Below are positions 16,623 through 26,400 of a stretch of 64,000 nt of DNA, one piece after another; positions within the stretch are counted from its first letter, which is position 1; the number at the start of each line of letters is the position of its first letter. A program made the position numbers and the translations under genes. The notes under the pieces were generated by a model. That model was given only the letters and a program-made list of their open reading frames with translations. It was not told the origin of the DNA and did no database searches. This DNA is from Aquimarina mycalae (GTDB taxonomy: Bacteria; Bacteroidota; Bacteroidia; Flavobacteriales; Flavobacteriaceae): NCBI RefSeq assembly GCF_029906345.1, contig NZ_JARYGY010000010.1, positions 147,803 to 211,802 of the forward strand, read 5' to 3'.

Positions 16623-18014
16623 CTACTTCCCGATACAGAAATTAGCGAATATATTACCTAATAAATCATCAGAAGTAATCTCACCTGTAATTTCACCAAA
16701 GTGATATAGGGCCTGACGGATATCTATGGCCATTAAGTCTCCAGATAACCCATTGTCAATACCATATTGTACTTTTTGGATTTCTTCAAGAGCTTTTAAT
16801 AAAGCATCATAGTGACGAGAGTTAGTCACTATGGTTTCATCATTACGTAGAGCTCCAGTATTTACAAAATCTAAAAGTTTATTTTGTAATGCTTCTACGC
16901 CTAGGTTTTGTTTGGCAGATAATAGATGGATATTATCAATTTCTGACGTTAATGAAGAAATCTGAGTTTCATCAAGTTTATCAACCTTATTAGCAACAAC
17001 AATTAGGGGTTTTTGAGGATATTTATTCTTTATCTTACCAATTTCCGTTTTTAATTGTTGCAAACCATCAACCGTCAACTCAGAACTATCCACTAAATAA
17101 ATAACCACTTGCGCTTGCTCAATCTTTTCAAAAGTTTTTTTAATCCCAATACTTTCTACTACATCTTTAGTATCTCTAATACCAGCAGTGTCGATAAATC
17201 GAAATCCAATTCCACCTATATTGATTTCATCCTCTATAGTATCACGAGTAGTCCCAGCAATGTCTGAAACAATGGCACGCTCTTCATTTAGTAAGGCATT
17301 TAATAAAGTAGATTTACCCACATTAGGTTCCCCAACAATAGCAACGGGAATTCCATTTTTAATAACATTTCCTACCGCAAAAGAATCAATCAGTCGCTTT
17401 AGAACTTTGGTGATACGAGAAATTAAATCCTGAAACTGTGTTCTATTGGCAAACTCTACATCTTCTTCTGCAAAATCTAACTCTAATTCGATAAGAGATG
17501 CAAAATTGAGAAGTTCATCACGTAGTTTTTTGATTTCATTACTAAAACCACCACGCATTTGTTGCATAGCGATCTGATGAGAAGCTTCAGAATCTGAGGC
17601 AATTAGATCGGCAACTGCTTCTGCTTGTGATAAATCAAGTTTTCCATTAATAAAAGCTCGTAGCGTAAATTCACCTGCATTGGCAATTCTACAACCTTTG
17701 CGTAATAATAGTTGAATAATTTCTTGTTGAATATAACTAGATCCGTGACAAGAGATTTCTACCGTAGGTTCACCTGTATAAGAATTTGTTCCTTTAAAAA
17801 GAGATATCAATACTTCATCCAAAACCCGCTCATCATCTTTTATGTGTCCTAAGTGAATCGTATGACTCTTTTGCTTATTTAAATCTTTTCCTCTAATTGA
17901 ATGAAATAAAGGAGCGCAGATGCCGATAGCATCTTTTCCAGAAACTCTTATTACAGCAATTGCACCTGCTCCAGCAGGAGTCGCCAAAGCAACTATAGTA
18001 TCTTGTGATATCAT
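16623..18014 (-). CDS. mnmE: tRNA-5-carboxymethylaminomethyl-2-thiouridine synthase GTPase MnmE
   Basis: GTPase of the MnmEG complex that modifies U34 in the wobble position of tRNAs. The 463-aa protein begins MISQDTIVALATPAGAGAIAVIRVSG, the standard TrmE N-domain. The inserted G domain has G1 GEPNVGKSTLLN (near residue 226), G2 GTTRDT, G3 DTAGIRDT and G4 NKVD, and the chain ends in CIGK with the essential C-terminal cysteine. Length and all motifs match the family. A weak TATTTTTG -7-like box lies at 18033-18040 on the minus strand. The gene stands alone between the Fur-family gene and a secreted protease. Confidence 0.98.
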   Translation of the reverse strand: MISQDTIVALATPAGAGAIAVIRVSGKDAIGICAPLFHSIRGKDLNKQKSHTIHLGHIKDDERVLDEVLISLFKGTNSYTGEPTVEISCHGSSYIQQEIIQLLLRKGCRIANAGEFTLRAFINGKLDLSQAEAVADLIASDSEASHQIAMQQMRGGFSNEIKKLRDELLNFASLIELELDFAEEDVEFANRTQFQDLISRITKVLKRLIDSFAVGNVIKNGIPVAIVGEPNVGKSTLLNALLNEERAIVSDIAGTTRDTIEDEINIGGIGFRFIDTAGIRDTKDVVESIGIKKTFEKIEQAQVVIYLVDSSELTVDGLQQLKTEIGKIKNKYPQKPLIVVANKVDKLDETQISSLTSEIDNIHLLSAKQNLGVEALQNKLLDFVNTGALRNDETIVTNSRHYDALLKALEEIQKVQYGIDNGLSGDLMAIDIRQALYHFGEITGEITSDDLLGNIFANFCIGK

Positions 18015-18291
18015 ATTTTAATAATGAAAGCACAAAAATAGACATAATATAAGTTTTGATTTTTAATTTAGAGTTCAAACTTTTTTTGTAGACAATGTTT
18101 TCTTCCTTACTTTTATAGTTTGGGTAGAGATTTTAAGTAATCTCTAATGAAAATTAAGCGGAAATAAGGTAGATGTGATTCAGTAATTACTGGATTATGT
18201 TTATATGGAATATTTGTATAAGGCATAACCAACCTTCTACTTAGTAGATTTAGTAACTAAATTAAATATCTATATTAAAACCTTTATTCTT

Positions 18292-20730
18292 ATGAATTTT
18301 CATAACACAAACTCATTTAATGGCAGGGTACTGTTATTAAAACAAAAGATCACTGTAGCCGTCTGCGCAGTATTTCTTTTTCTTCCTTTTATCAATAATG
18401 CTCAAACAGATGAACTGGCAAGACATTATAGTCCTTATAATGTAACTTTAAAATCGGATTCGGGAATCCAAAAAAATGGCATCGAAACCGTTACTCAAGA
18501 AGTTTCTGAAAAAGGAGCAACTTGGTTACGTTTATTTTTTAAAGATGTAAACCTAGGCAATAATAGCACCATTACAATTACATCTCAATTAGATGGAGCG
18601 ACTCAAATCTTAACTTCTAGCACTATTAAAAATTGGAATAATTCTAGTGCTTACTTTAATGGTGATGCTGTTACGGTTACCTTATCAATAGCTTCAAGTG
18701 ATAGATCAGTAGGGGTAAATATTTCTGAGTTAAGTGTTGGGGAACTCGATCCTACTATAAAATCCCAGTGTGGATCTAATGATGATCGAGTGGATTCTAA
18801 CGATGCAGCAATAGGAAGAATCGTTCCCATTGGATGTACAGGTTGGATTATTACTAACGGTCGATTGGTGACTGCAGGACATTGTGTGGGTAGTAGAGCT
18901 GAGATAATCGAATTTAATGTACCAAAATCGAATCCTGATCGAACTATTGTTCATCCAGGACCAGAAGATCAATATCCAATAGGTAATTTTGTATCTCCTT
19001 ATCCTAATAGCCCAAGCCAGGCTAATGACTGGGCAGTTTTTGAAGGTTTTGCTAATTCTCAAACTGGTCTAACGCCGATTTTAGGACAAGGTGCATCATA
19101 TAATGTAGTGCAGGATGCACCAGGATCAAATATTACAATTACTGGATTTGGAACCGATACAGGAATCGACAACCAAACACAGCAAATCCATACTGGACCA
19201 CTTAGTTCTACAACCAATACTTTTGTTCGATATAGAACAGACACTACTGGAGGAAATTCTGGAAGTCCAATTATTGATACGGCTACAGGAAACGCTGTAG
19301 GTGTTCATGCGTATGGAGGCTGTTCTGGATCTGGAGGATCTAATTCTGGAGAAAGAGCAACGATTCCAGCATTTTGGAATGCAATGGGATTAGGAACGCC
19401 ACCACCACCACCTGTAGAGGAATGCTCTGGAAATCTTTCTTCTTTTCCATATAGCGAAAGTTTTGAAGGATCGCTGGGAGCTTGGTCGCAATCCACTACC
19501 GATGATATTAATTGGACGGTAAATTCTGGAGGAACACCTTCTAATAGTACAGGTCCTAGTGGAGCTGTAGATGGTAGTTCATATATTTATGTAGAAGCTT
19601 CAGGTAATGGTACAGGATATCCTAACAAAGTAGCTATCTTAAACTCTCCTTGTATCAATTTTAACGGAGTATCATCTCCGACATTAAATTTTCAGTATCA
19701 TATGTTAGGGAGTAATATAAACTCACTTGCTGTAGAAGCAAGAACTGATAATTCTGGAAATTGGACAAGTGTATTTAGTAGATCAGGAGTTCAAGGTAGT
19801 AACTGGAATACTGCTTCTGTAGATCTTTCGGCGTATGCTGGCGAAGGAAGTGTTCAGTTGCGTTTAAATGTAGTAACCGGTAATGGTTCTCAAGGATGGC
19901 AAAGTGATATAGCGATTGATGATTTAAGTATTACCAATGGTGGTACGCCACCTCCACCAGCATGTGATTCGTTAGATTTTAATGATTTTACAATTAACGG
20001 TTTTTCTAACCAAGATGCTGCAGGGAATTTCTCAATAGTAAATGGAGGAAGCGGTATATCAATGCAAAATAATACGTGGAAATATATTGCACTTAATTAT
20101 ACAGTAACTTCTAATACAGTGATTGAATTTGATTTTAGTAGCACTAGTCAAGGAGAAATTCACGGTGTTGGTTTTGAAAATGATAATTCATTAACATCAA
20201 GCAGGTATTTTAAAGTTCACGGAACACAGAATTATGGAGTAACTAATTTTGATAATTATTCAGGTGGAACTACAACCTATGTGATTCCTGTAGGTAATTT
20301 TTATACAGGTTCGATGGATAGATTAGTATTTATTAATGATAACGATGCAGGAAGTGGGAACAATTCTATATTTTCTAATGTGAAAATATATGAAGGGTCT
20401 TGTGGTCAGTCTGCTACTTCAGAAAGTATAATAGCTAGTTTAGAATCTGCTAATGCTATATTAGGGGATGAGCCAGAAGGTGTTTTTTCTGATATAAGAA
20501 TCGCACCAAATCCAACTAGTAATAATTTTTCGATTTATCTTAATCAATATGTAAAAGAAGCTAAAGCTACGGTATTCTCTATTTTAGGTAAAAAACAAGC
20601 TGTGATTCAATTACAATCAGGAGTAAATACGATTTCTACACGTAATCTATCTCTAACGCAAGGGATATACCTGATTAAGATCGAAAGTGATGGAGAATCA
20701 GCTACTCAAAAATTGATAATCAATAACTAA
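18292..20730 (+). CDS. trypsin-like (S1) secreted protease with MAM-like domain and T9SS sorting signal
   Basis: An 812-aa secreted protease. A signal peptide (hydrophobic core near residues 20-35) precedes an N-terminal region with beta-rich character, then a chymotrypsin-fold domain with His197 (LVTAGHC), Asp246 (ANDWAVFE) and Ser323 (TTGGNSGSP). A proline stretch links to a MAM-like/jelly-roll domain (residues about 385-550: FPYSESFEG, IAIDDLSI), a second linker and another beta domain, and a C-terminal type IX secretion sorting domain (IAPNPTSNNFSIYL to QKLIINN). It is probably exported and cell-surface bound or released by T9SS. A strong terminator follows. The 277 bases upstream hold only a small hairpin (18126-18145). 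Confidence 0.93.
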   Translation: MNFHNTNSFNGRVLLLKQKITVAVCAVFLFLPFINNAQTDELARHYSPYNVTLKSDSGIQKNGIETVTQEVSEKGATWLRLFFKDVNLGNNSTITITSQLDGATQILTSSTIKNWNNSSAYFNGDAVTVTLSIASSDRSVGVNISELSVGELDPTIKSQCGSNDDRVDSNDAAIGRIVPIGCTGWIITNGRLVTAGHCVGSRAEIIEFNVPKSNPDRTIVHPGPEDQYPIGNFVSPYPNSPSQANDWAVFEGFANSQTGLTPILGQGASYNVVQDAPGSNITITGFGTDTGIDNQTQQIHTGPLSSTTNTFVRYRTDTTGGNSGSPIIDTATGNAVGVHAYGGCSGSGGSNSGERATIPAFWNAMGLGTPPPPPVEECSGNLSSFPYSESFEGSLGAWSQSTTDDINWTVNSGGTPSNSTGPSGAVDGSSYIYVEASGNGTGYPNKVAILNSPCINFNGVSSPTLNFQYHMLGSNINSLAVEARTDNSGNWTSVFSRSGVQGSNWNTASVDLSAYAGEGSVQLRLNVVTGNGSQGWQSDIAIDDLSITNGGTPPPPACDSLDFNDFTINGFSNQDAAGNFSIVNGGSGISMQNNTWKYIALNYTVTSNTVIEFDFSSTSQGEIHGVGFENDNSLTSSRYFKVHGTQNYGVTNFDNYSGGTTTYVIPVGNFYTGSMDRLVFINDNDAGSGNNSIFSNVKIYEGSCGQSATSESIIASLESANAILGDEPEGVFSDIRIAPNPTSNNFSIYLNQYVKEAKATVFSILGKKQAVIQLQSGVNTISTRNLSLTQGIYLIKIESDGESATQKLIINN

Positions 20731-20765
20731 AAACAAAAACAGATATAGATATTAAATTTAGTTTT

Positions 20766-20799
20766 AAAAGCATTCTAAGAGTTTTCTTAGAATGCTTTT
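20766..20799 (+). terminator. intrinsic terminator after the S1 protease gene
   Basis: AAAAGCATTCTAAGA pairs perfectly with TCTTAGAATGCTTTT around a GTTT loop; the stem ends in a T-run that continues past 20800. It lies 36 bases after the stop codon. Confidence 0.88.
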
Positions 20800-20921
20800 G
20801 TTTTTTAAAATTTATTGTTTTTTAACTGTAACGTTTTGCCAATAATTACGTCATATATGTAAAGAGTGCTAATTTTATTAGCAATTTTTAAACAATCATC
20901 AATCAAAAAATCAAAGAAATC

Positions 20922-21260
20922 ATGAGACAAGACAGATCATTATTAGTTATTACTCACTTATCTCAGTTATTAGATTTAGTAACTGGGTTTGGAGGGTTTG
21001 TTGTTCCATTAATACTATGGTTAACACAAAGAGAACAGGTATTAGCAATGGATAACCACGGAAAATCAATTATGAATTTTCAGATTAGTATGTTTATCTA
21101 TGCGATAGTTTGCGTACCATTAATATTATTATTCGGATTAGGAATTCTGGGATTGATAGTAATAGGTATCTTGTGTTTAGTGTTTCCTATAATTAATGCG
21201 ATCAAGGCTAGTAATGGAGAAGAACCATCATATCCGTTATCTATGGAGATTATAAAATAA
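20922..21260 (+). CDS. DUF4870 small membrane protein
   Basis: A 112-aa membrane protein of the DUF4870 (Tic20-like) type, recognised by the opening LLVITHLSQLLDLVTGFGGFVVPLILWLT, the NHGKSIMNFQIS motif and the closing FPIINAIKASNGE. Three or four hydrophobic segments are predicted. The function of the family is not established. It is a single-gene unit between two terminators. Confidence 0.88.
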   Translation: MRQDRSLLVITHLSQLLDLVTGFGGFVVPLILWLTQREQVLAMDNHGKSIMNFQISMFIYAIVCVPLILLFGLGILGLIVIGILCLVFPIINAIKASNGEEPSYPLSMEIIK

Positions 21261-21270
21261 TTGAATAAAT

Positions 21271-21302
21271 AAAAAAGGGCGATTAATTATCGCCCTTTTT
21301 TT
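21271..21302. terminator. bidirectional terminator between DUF4870 gene and amt
   Basis: GGGCGAT and ATCGCCC (loop TAATT) with six A before and seven T after give a symmetrical intrinsic terminator between convergent genes. Confidence 0.9.
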
Positions 21303-21324
21303 ATAACAAGAATTTAATTTAATT

Positions 21325-22578
21325 CTAATGTTGATTAAGTCTGAAATCTGGATATGCATCCATTCCATGTTCGTGACCATCAAGACCATCAATTTCTTCT
21401 TTTTCAGATACTCTAATTCCTATAGTTTTCTTTAATGTGAAAATTATAATAAATGAAGTTAGTATACAGAATCCTCCAGCTGCTAATACTCCAACTCCTT
21501 GTACAAGAAACTGATCAAAACCAGCTTTGGCACCAAAGATTCCGACAGCTAATGTTCCCCAGACACCACAAATTAAATGTACCGCAATTGCACCAACAGG
21601 GTCATCTAATCTTAATTTGTCTATTAAAGCAACGCCAAATACAATAATCGCTCCAGCAATTGCTCCAATTAAGACAGCATCTGTAGGACTCATTTGATCT
21701 GCACCTGCGGTAATTCCTACTAGTCCTCCTAGGATACCGTTTAAGAACATGGTTAAATCATAATTTTTATAAAGTAATGTTGATACTAGAAATGCAACAA
21801 CTCCTCCAGCAGCAGCAGCCAACGATGTGGTAACTAAGGTAAGTGATGTACCAGCAGCATCTGCAGAAAGTACCGAACCACCATTAAATCCAAACCATCC
21901 TAACCAAAGAATCAGGACACCAGCAGCAGCTAATGGAATATTATGACCAGGAATCGCCTGAGGTTTGCCTTCAGTACTAAATTTACCAATTCTAGACCCT
22001 AATAACCAAACAGCAACTAATGCCGCCCATCCTCCTACAGAATGTACTAATGTAGAACCTGCAAAATCATAAAACCCTTCAGCTTCACCAATCTGGAATG
22101 ATGATAAGAATCCACCTCCCCATTGCCATGAACCTACAATAGGATATACTACACCTACATATACGATGGTGAAAATCATAAATGCTCCAAGCTTAATTCT
22201 TTCTGCAACGGCTCCAGAAACAATAGTAGCAGCAGTAGCAGCAAACATTCCTTGAAACAAGAAGTCTGTCCAATAGGTGTATCCTTCATTATATGTTAAG
22301 TCTAAAGCTCCATCAACAACAGGAGAACTTAATCCAAAACCTGCAAATCCAAGGAATCCTGCAGCACCTTCTTCAAATCCTGGGTACATTAAATTAAAAC
22401 CTACCAAACAGTATAGTAATAACCCTACACATATGATAAAGACGTTTTTGAAAAGAATATTAATTGTGTTTTTTTGACGAGTTAATCCAATTTCTAAAAA
22501 AGAGAAACCTAAGTGCATGAAAAATACTAGTGCAGTACACACCATCATCCATACATTGTTTATAGTTAACATTTCCAT
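21325..22578 (-). CDS. amt: ammonium transporter
   Basis: A 417-aa Amt/Rh-family channel with eleven or so hydrophobic helices. Conserved segments include MLTINNVWMMVCTALVFFMHLGFSFLE at the start, the DFAGSTLVHSVGG signature, WLGWFGFNGGS and a late HLICGVWGT with the second pore histidine. It brings ammonium into the cell. It follows the PII gene in the same direction (62 bases apart), the classic pairing in which PII gates the channel, and the glutamate synthase genes start divergently just beyond. Confidence 0.96.
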   Translation of the reverse strand: MEMLTINNVWMMVCTALVFFMHLGFSFLEIGLTRQKNTINILFKNVFIICVGLLLYCLVGFNLMYPGFEEGAAGFLGFAGFGLSSPVVDGALDLTYNEGYTYWTDFLFQGMFAATAATIVSGAVAERIKLGAFMIFTIVYVGVVYPIVGSWQWGGGFLSSFQIGEAEGFYDFAGSTLVHSVGGWAALVAVWLLGSRIGKFSTEGKPQAIPGHNIPLAAAGVLILWLGWFGFNGGSVLSADAAGTSLTLVTTSLAAAAGGVVAFLVSTLLYKNYDLTMFLNGILGGLVGITAGADQMSPTDAVLIGAIAGAIIVFGVALIDKLRLDDPVGAIAVHLICGVWGTLAVGIFGAKAGFDQFLVQGVGVLAAGGFCILTSFIIIFTLKKTIGIRVSEKEEIDGLDGHEHGMDAYPDFRLNQH

Positions 22579-22640
22579 TGTATAATTGACTATTAAAAGT
22601 TATTTTTTTGTTTTTAGTTGGTAATTTGTGTTAGTGGTGG

Positions 22641-22979
22641 TTAGGATAATGTAGAGCCTCCTTTTTCAGAAGTACGAATTCTGTACGCTTCTTTAATATC
22701 AGATACAAAGATTTTTCCATCTCCAACTTCACCAGTTTTTCCTGCTTCAAGGATAGCTGATATAGCAGCTTCTTCGAATTCATCATTTACTACAATGGAT
22801 AAAAAACGTCTTTGGATATCTGTGGTACTATAAGAGATTCCACGGTATACATGTCCTTTTTGTTCGTTACCTACTCCAGTAACATCCCAATAAGAAAAAA
22901 ACGTTATTCCTTTTTCGTGCAACGCTTCCTTTACAACACGATATTTTGATCTTCTGATGATTGCTTCTATTTTCTTCAT
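22641..22979 (-). CDS. nitrogen regulatory PII protein (GlnB/GlnK type)
   Basis: A 112-aa PII signal protein that binds ATP/ADP and 2-oxoglutarate and controls the ammonium channel. It shows MKKIEAIIRRSKYRVVKEAL at the start, a T-loop containing GHVYRGISY (a Tyr in the place of the uridylylated Tyr51), the B-loop GKTGEVGDGKIFV, and a C-loop ending EAYRIRTSEKGG. The T-loop tail (STTDIQRR) differs from the usual VDFLPK. Linked to amt and transcribed with it, so I read it as the channel-associated member (glnK-like); the exact symbol is not certain. Confidence 0.93.
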   Translation of the reverse strand: MKKIEAIIRRSKYRVVKEALHEKGITFFSYWDVTGVGNEQKGHVYRGISYSTTDIQRRFLSIVVNDEFEEAAISAILEAGKTGEVGDGKIFVSDIKEAYRIRTSEKGGSTLS

Positions 22980-23416
22980 AAAGACTGAAAAGTTAAAATT
23001 AATGTTAAATTCAATTCAAAAGTATGTTAATTACTTTTTAGCATCCAAATTTTATAGGGTAATCACGTAATTTTTATCATTTTGCAATATTTACCCCCTA
23101 AAAAATTAGGGGTATTTATTTTTTATTGAATAAAATGACAATTTCATACTGGGGTTTTTGTCTTTTTTTACGAAAACGTTTTCATTAAAATTCAACAACT
23201 ATCATTGAACTAAAATCCCTTAGTTTATTGAAGGTTTTTGTGCAAAATAGCGTTATTAAATTCGTAATTAGAAGTCGTTATTTTAGGATTATAATACTCA
23301 AATAGTACTTTTTTTATTGAGCTCAGAAAAGTGATGTTCGATACACTGTTTTTCTTTTTACTTACTTAAGGTTTTGTTAATTTCAACAACTTGAAACACT
23401 TTAGATCAGAAACAAT
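22980..23416. other. intergenic region between divergent nitrogen operons
   Basis: 437 AT-rich bases between the PII gene and gltB. Apart from the PII promoter at 23017-23048 I see no clear gltB -7 box, riboswitch or short gene. The unusual length suggests long leaders or regulator sites. Confidence 0.5.
23017..23048 (-). promoter_or_regulatory. Bacteroidota-type promoter for the PII-amt operon
   Basis: On the minus strand TTG (23046-23048) and TACTTTTG (23017-23024) are spaced by 21 bases, matching -33 and -7 elements. The start point would be near 23010, about 30 bases before the ATG. Confidence 0.55.
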
Positions 23417-26400
23417 ATGAAGAAACAAGGAATGTATCTGCCAGAATTCGAACACGACGCATGTGGTGCCGGATTTATCTGTAGCTTAGAAGGGAAAAAG
23501 TCTAATGACATTATTCATAAGGCACTTGAGATTCTTGAAAAATTAGAACATCGAGGAGCAGTAAGTTCTGATGGGAAAACAGGAGATGGAGCGGGAATAC
23601 TGATAGATATTCCTCATGATTTCTTTGTAGAGAATTGTACGTTTGATTTACCAGAAGCTGGTGAATATGCAGTGAGTAATGTATTCTTACCAAAAAAAGA
23701 AAATCAAAGACAATTTTGTATTGATACATTCGAAAAAAATATTACCGATCAAGGTCTTAAACTTTTAGGATGGAGAGATGTACCTGTGGATACGGTTCAT
23801 TTAGGTGAAATCGCAGCAACTACAGAGCCTTTTATAAGACAAATATTTATTGGTAAGCATAATGCAGAGCAAAACTATTTTGACTTCAACCTAAAATTGT
23901 TTACCGCTCGTAAAGTTACAGAGCATACTATATATAGTTCTAAGTTATCTGAAAGCAAATTTTTCTATGTGCCAAGTTTGTCTACAAAGACACTTATATT
24001 TAAAGGACTTCTAATGCCTGAGGATATTAAGTTGTACTATACGGATCTTATGGACCCTAAAGTAGTAACTAGATTAGCCTTAGTACACCAACGTTTTTCT
24101 ACAAATACATTTCCTACTTGGGATTTGGCACAGCCTTTTAGATATATGTGTCATAATGGAGAGATCAATACTTTAAGAGGAAATGTAACCAGAATGCGTT
24201 CTAGAGAAGAATTACTAGAAAGTAATTGGTTTGGAGATGATATTAAAAAGGTATTACCAGTTGTATTAAGGGGAAAATCGGATTCTGCATCTATGGATAT
24301 GGTGGTGGAGTTATTATTAATGACAGGAAGATCTCTTCCAGAAGTAATGATGATGATGGTTCCCGAAGCTTGGGAAAAGAATCCTGAAATGTCTGAAGCT
24401 AAAAGAGCATTCTACGAATATAATTCTTGTGCTATGGAACCATGGGATGGTCCTGCATCGATACCTTTTACTGATGGAAATTATATAGGTGCTGTATTAG
24501 ATAGAAATGGATTAAGACCTTCTCGTTATACTGTAACAAAAGATGGATATGTAATTATGTCTTCTGAAACGGGTGTGGTAGATATCGCACCAAGTAATTT
24601 GGAGTTTCACGGTAGATTAGAACCAGGAAAAATGTTCTTGGTTGATATGAGCGAAGGAAGAATTATTAATGATGAAGAAATAAAAGAAGAGATTGCGGCC
24701 AAGCATCCTTATAGAGAATGGATCGATACTAATTTAGTACATCTTAAAGATATTCCTTATAATGATTGCCCATTGTTTTTAGGAGAAGAAACAATAGCAA
24801 AACGTAAAGAAGTATTTGGTTATACCCAAGAAGATATAGATACCATCATTGTACCAATGAGTCAATTGGCAAAGGAGCCTATTGGTTCTATGGGGTCAGA
24901 TACACCGATTGCAGTACTTTCAGAACGATCACAATTAATTTATAATTACTTTAAGCAATTATTTGCACAGGTAACAAATCCTCCATTAGATGGAATTCGT
25001 GAGGAATTGATCACAGATATTAGTCTTACTTTAGGATCAGATTACAATATTTTCGACATTAATGAAAAACACTGTAATAAACTAAAAATTCAAAACCCTG
25101 TAATTTCCAAAGAAGATTTAGATAAAATCAAAACATATGCAGATAAAGGCTTTAAAGCTACTTCTGTTCCTATGTTGTATAATATTAATAGAGGACTTAA
25201 TGGATTAGAAGATGCATTAGAAATAATGTTAAATAAAGTTTCTGAAGAAATCGATGAGGGAAGCAATATTATAATTCTTTCTGATAGAAACGTAAGCAAA
25301 CATAGAGCTCCGATTCCAGCATTATTGGCCTGTTCTTTTGTAAATAGCGGTTTGCAGAAATTAGGGAAGCGTTCGCAAGTTAGTATTATTATAGAATCTG
25401 CAGAACCTAGAGAAGTTCATCATTTTGCATTATTATTCGGTTATGGAGCAAGCGCCATCAATCCATATATGGTAAATGAAATTATAAAGGAACAGATCGA
25501 AGACAAAAATATAACGGATTTAGAAGCATTAGAAGCAGTAACAAATTATAATAAAGCTGTAGGTAAAGGAGTGCTGAAAGTAATGAACAAAATAGGAATC
25601 TCTACGTTGAATTCTTATCGAAGTTCTCAGCTTTTTGAATGTATCGGGATTAATACCCAAGTAGTAGATAAATATTTTCCAAATACAGCCACTAGAATCC
25701 AAGGTATTGGATTGTATGAGATAGAAAAAGAAATAGCAAAGCGTCATAAAAGAGCATATATAGAGAGAGAAGTAGATGCAGCATTAGATCTTGAAATTGG
25801 AGGTCAATATAGATGGAGACGTAATGGTGAAAAACATCAGTTTAATCCATTATCTGTAGCCAAACTTCAGAAGTCTGTGAGAGATAATGATCCTAAGACA
25901 TATAAAGAATATGCTAATTTAATTAATAAGCAGTCTAAAAGTTTAATGACCATTCGTGGATTATTAGAATTTTCTAATTATGACCCAATCCCATTAGACG
26001 AAGTAGAGCCTTGGACAGAGATTGTAAAACGTTTTAAAACGGGAGCAATGTCATATGGATCTATAAGTCAGGAAGCTCATGAAAATCTAGCCATAGCCAT
26101 GAATCGTATTGGAGGGAAGAGTAACTCTGGAGAAGGAGGAGAGAATCCATTACGTTTTTATAAGGATGTAAATGGCGATTGGAAAAACAGTGCGATTAAA
26201 CAAGTTGCTTCTGGTAGATTTGGAGTATCCTCAAATTACCTCACCAACGCTTCAGAGATACAAATTAAAATGGCGCAAGGAGCAAAACCAGGAGAAGGAG
26301 GACAGTTGCCAGGTCCTAAGGTAAATCCTGAAATAGCAAAAACGCGTAATTCTACGCCATATGTAGGACTGATTTCTCCACCTCCACATCACGATATTTA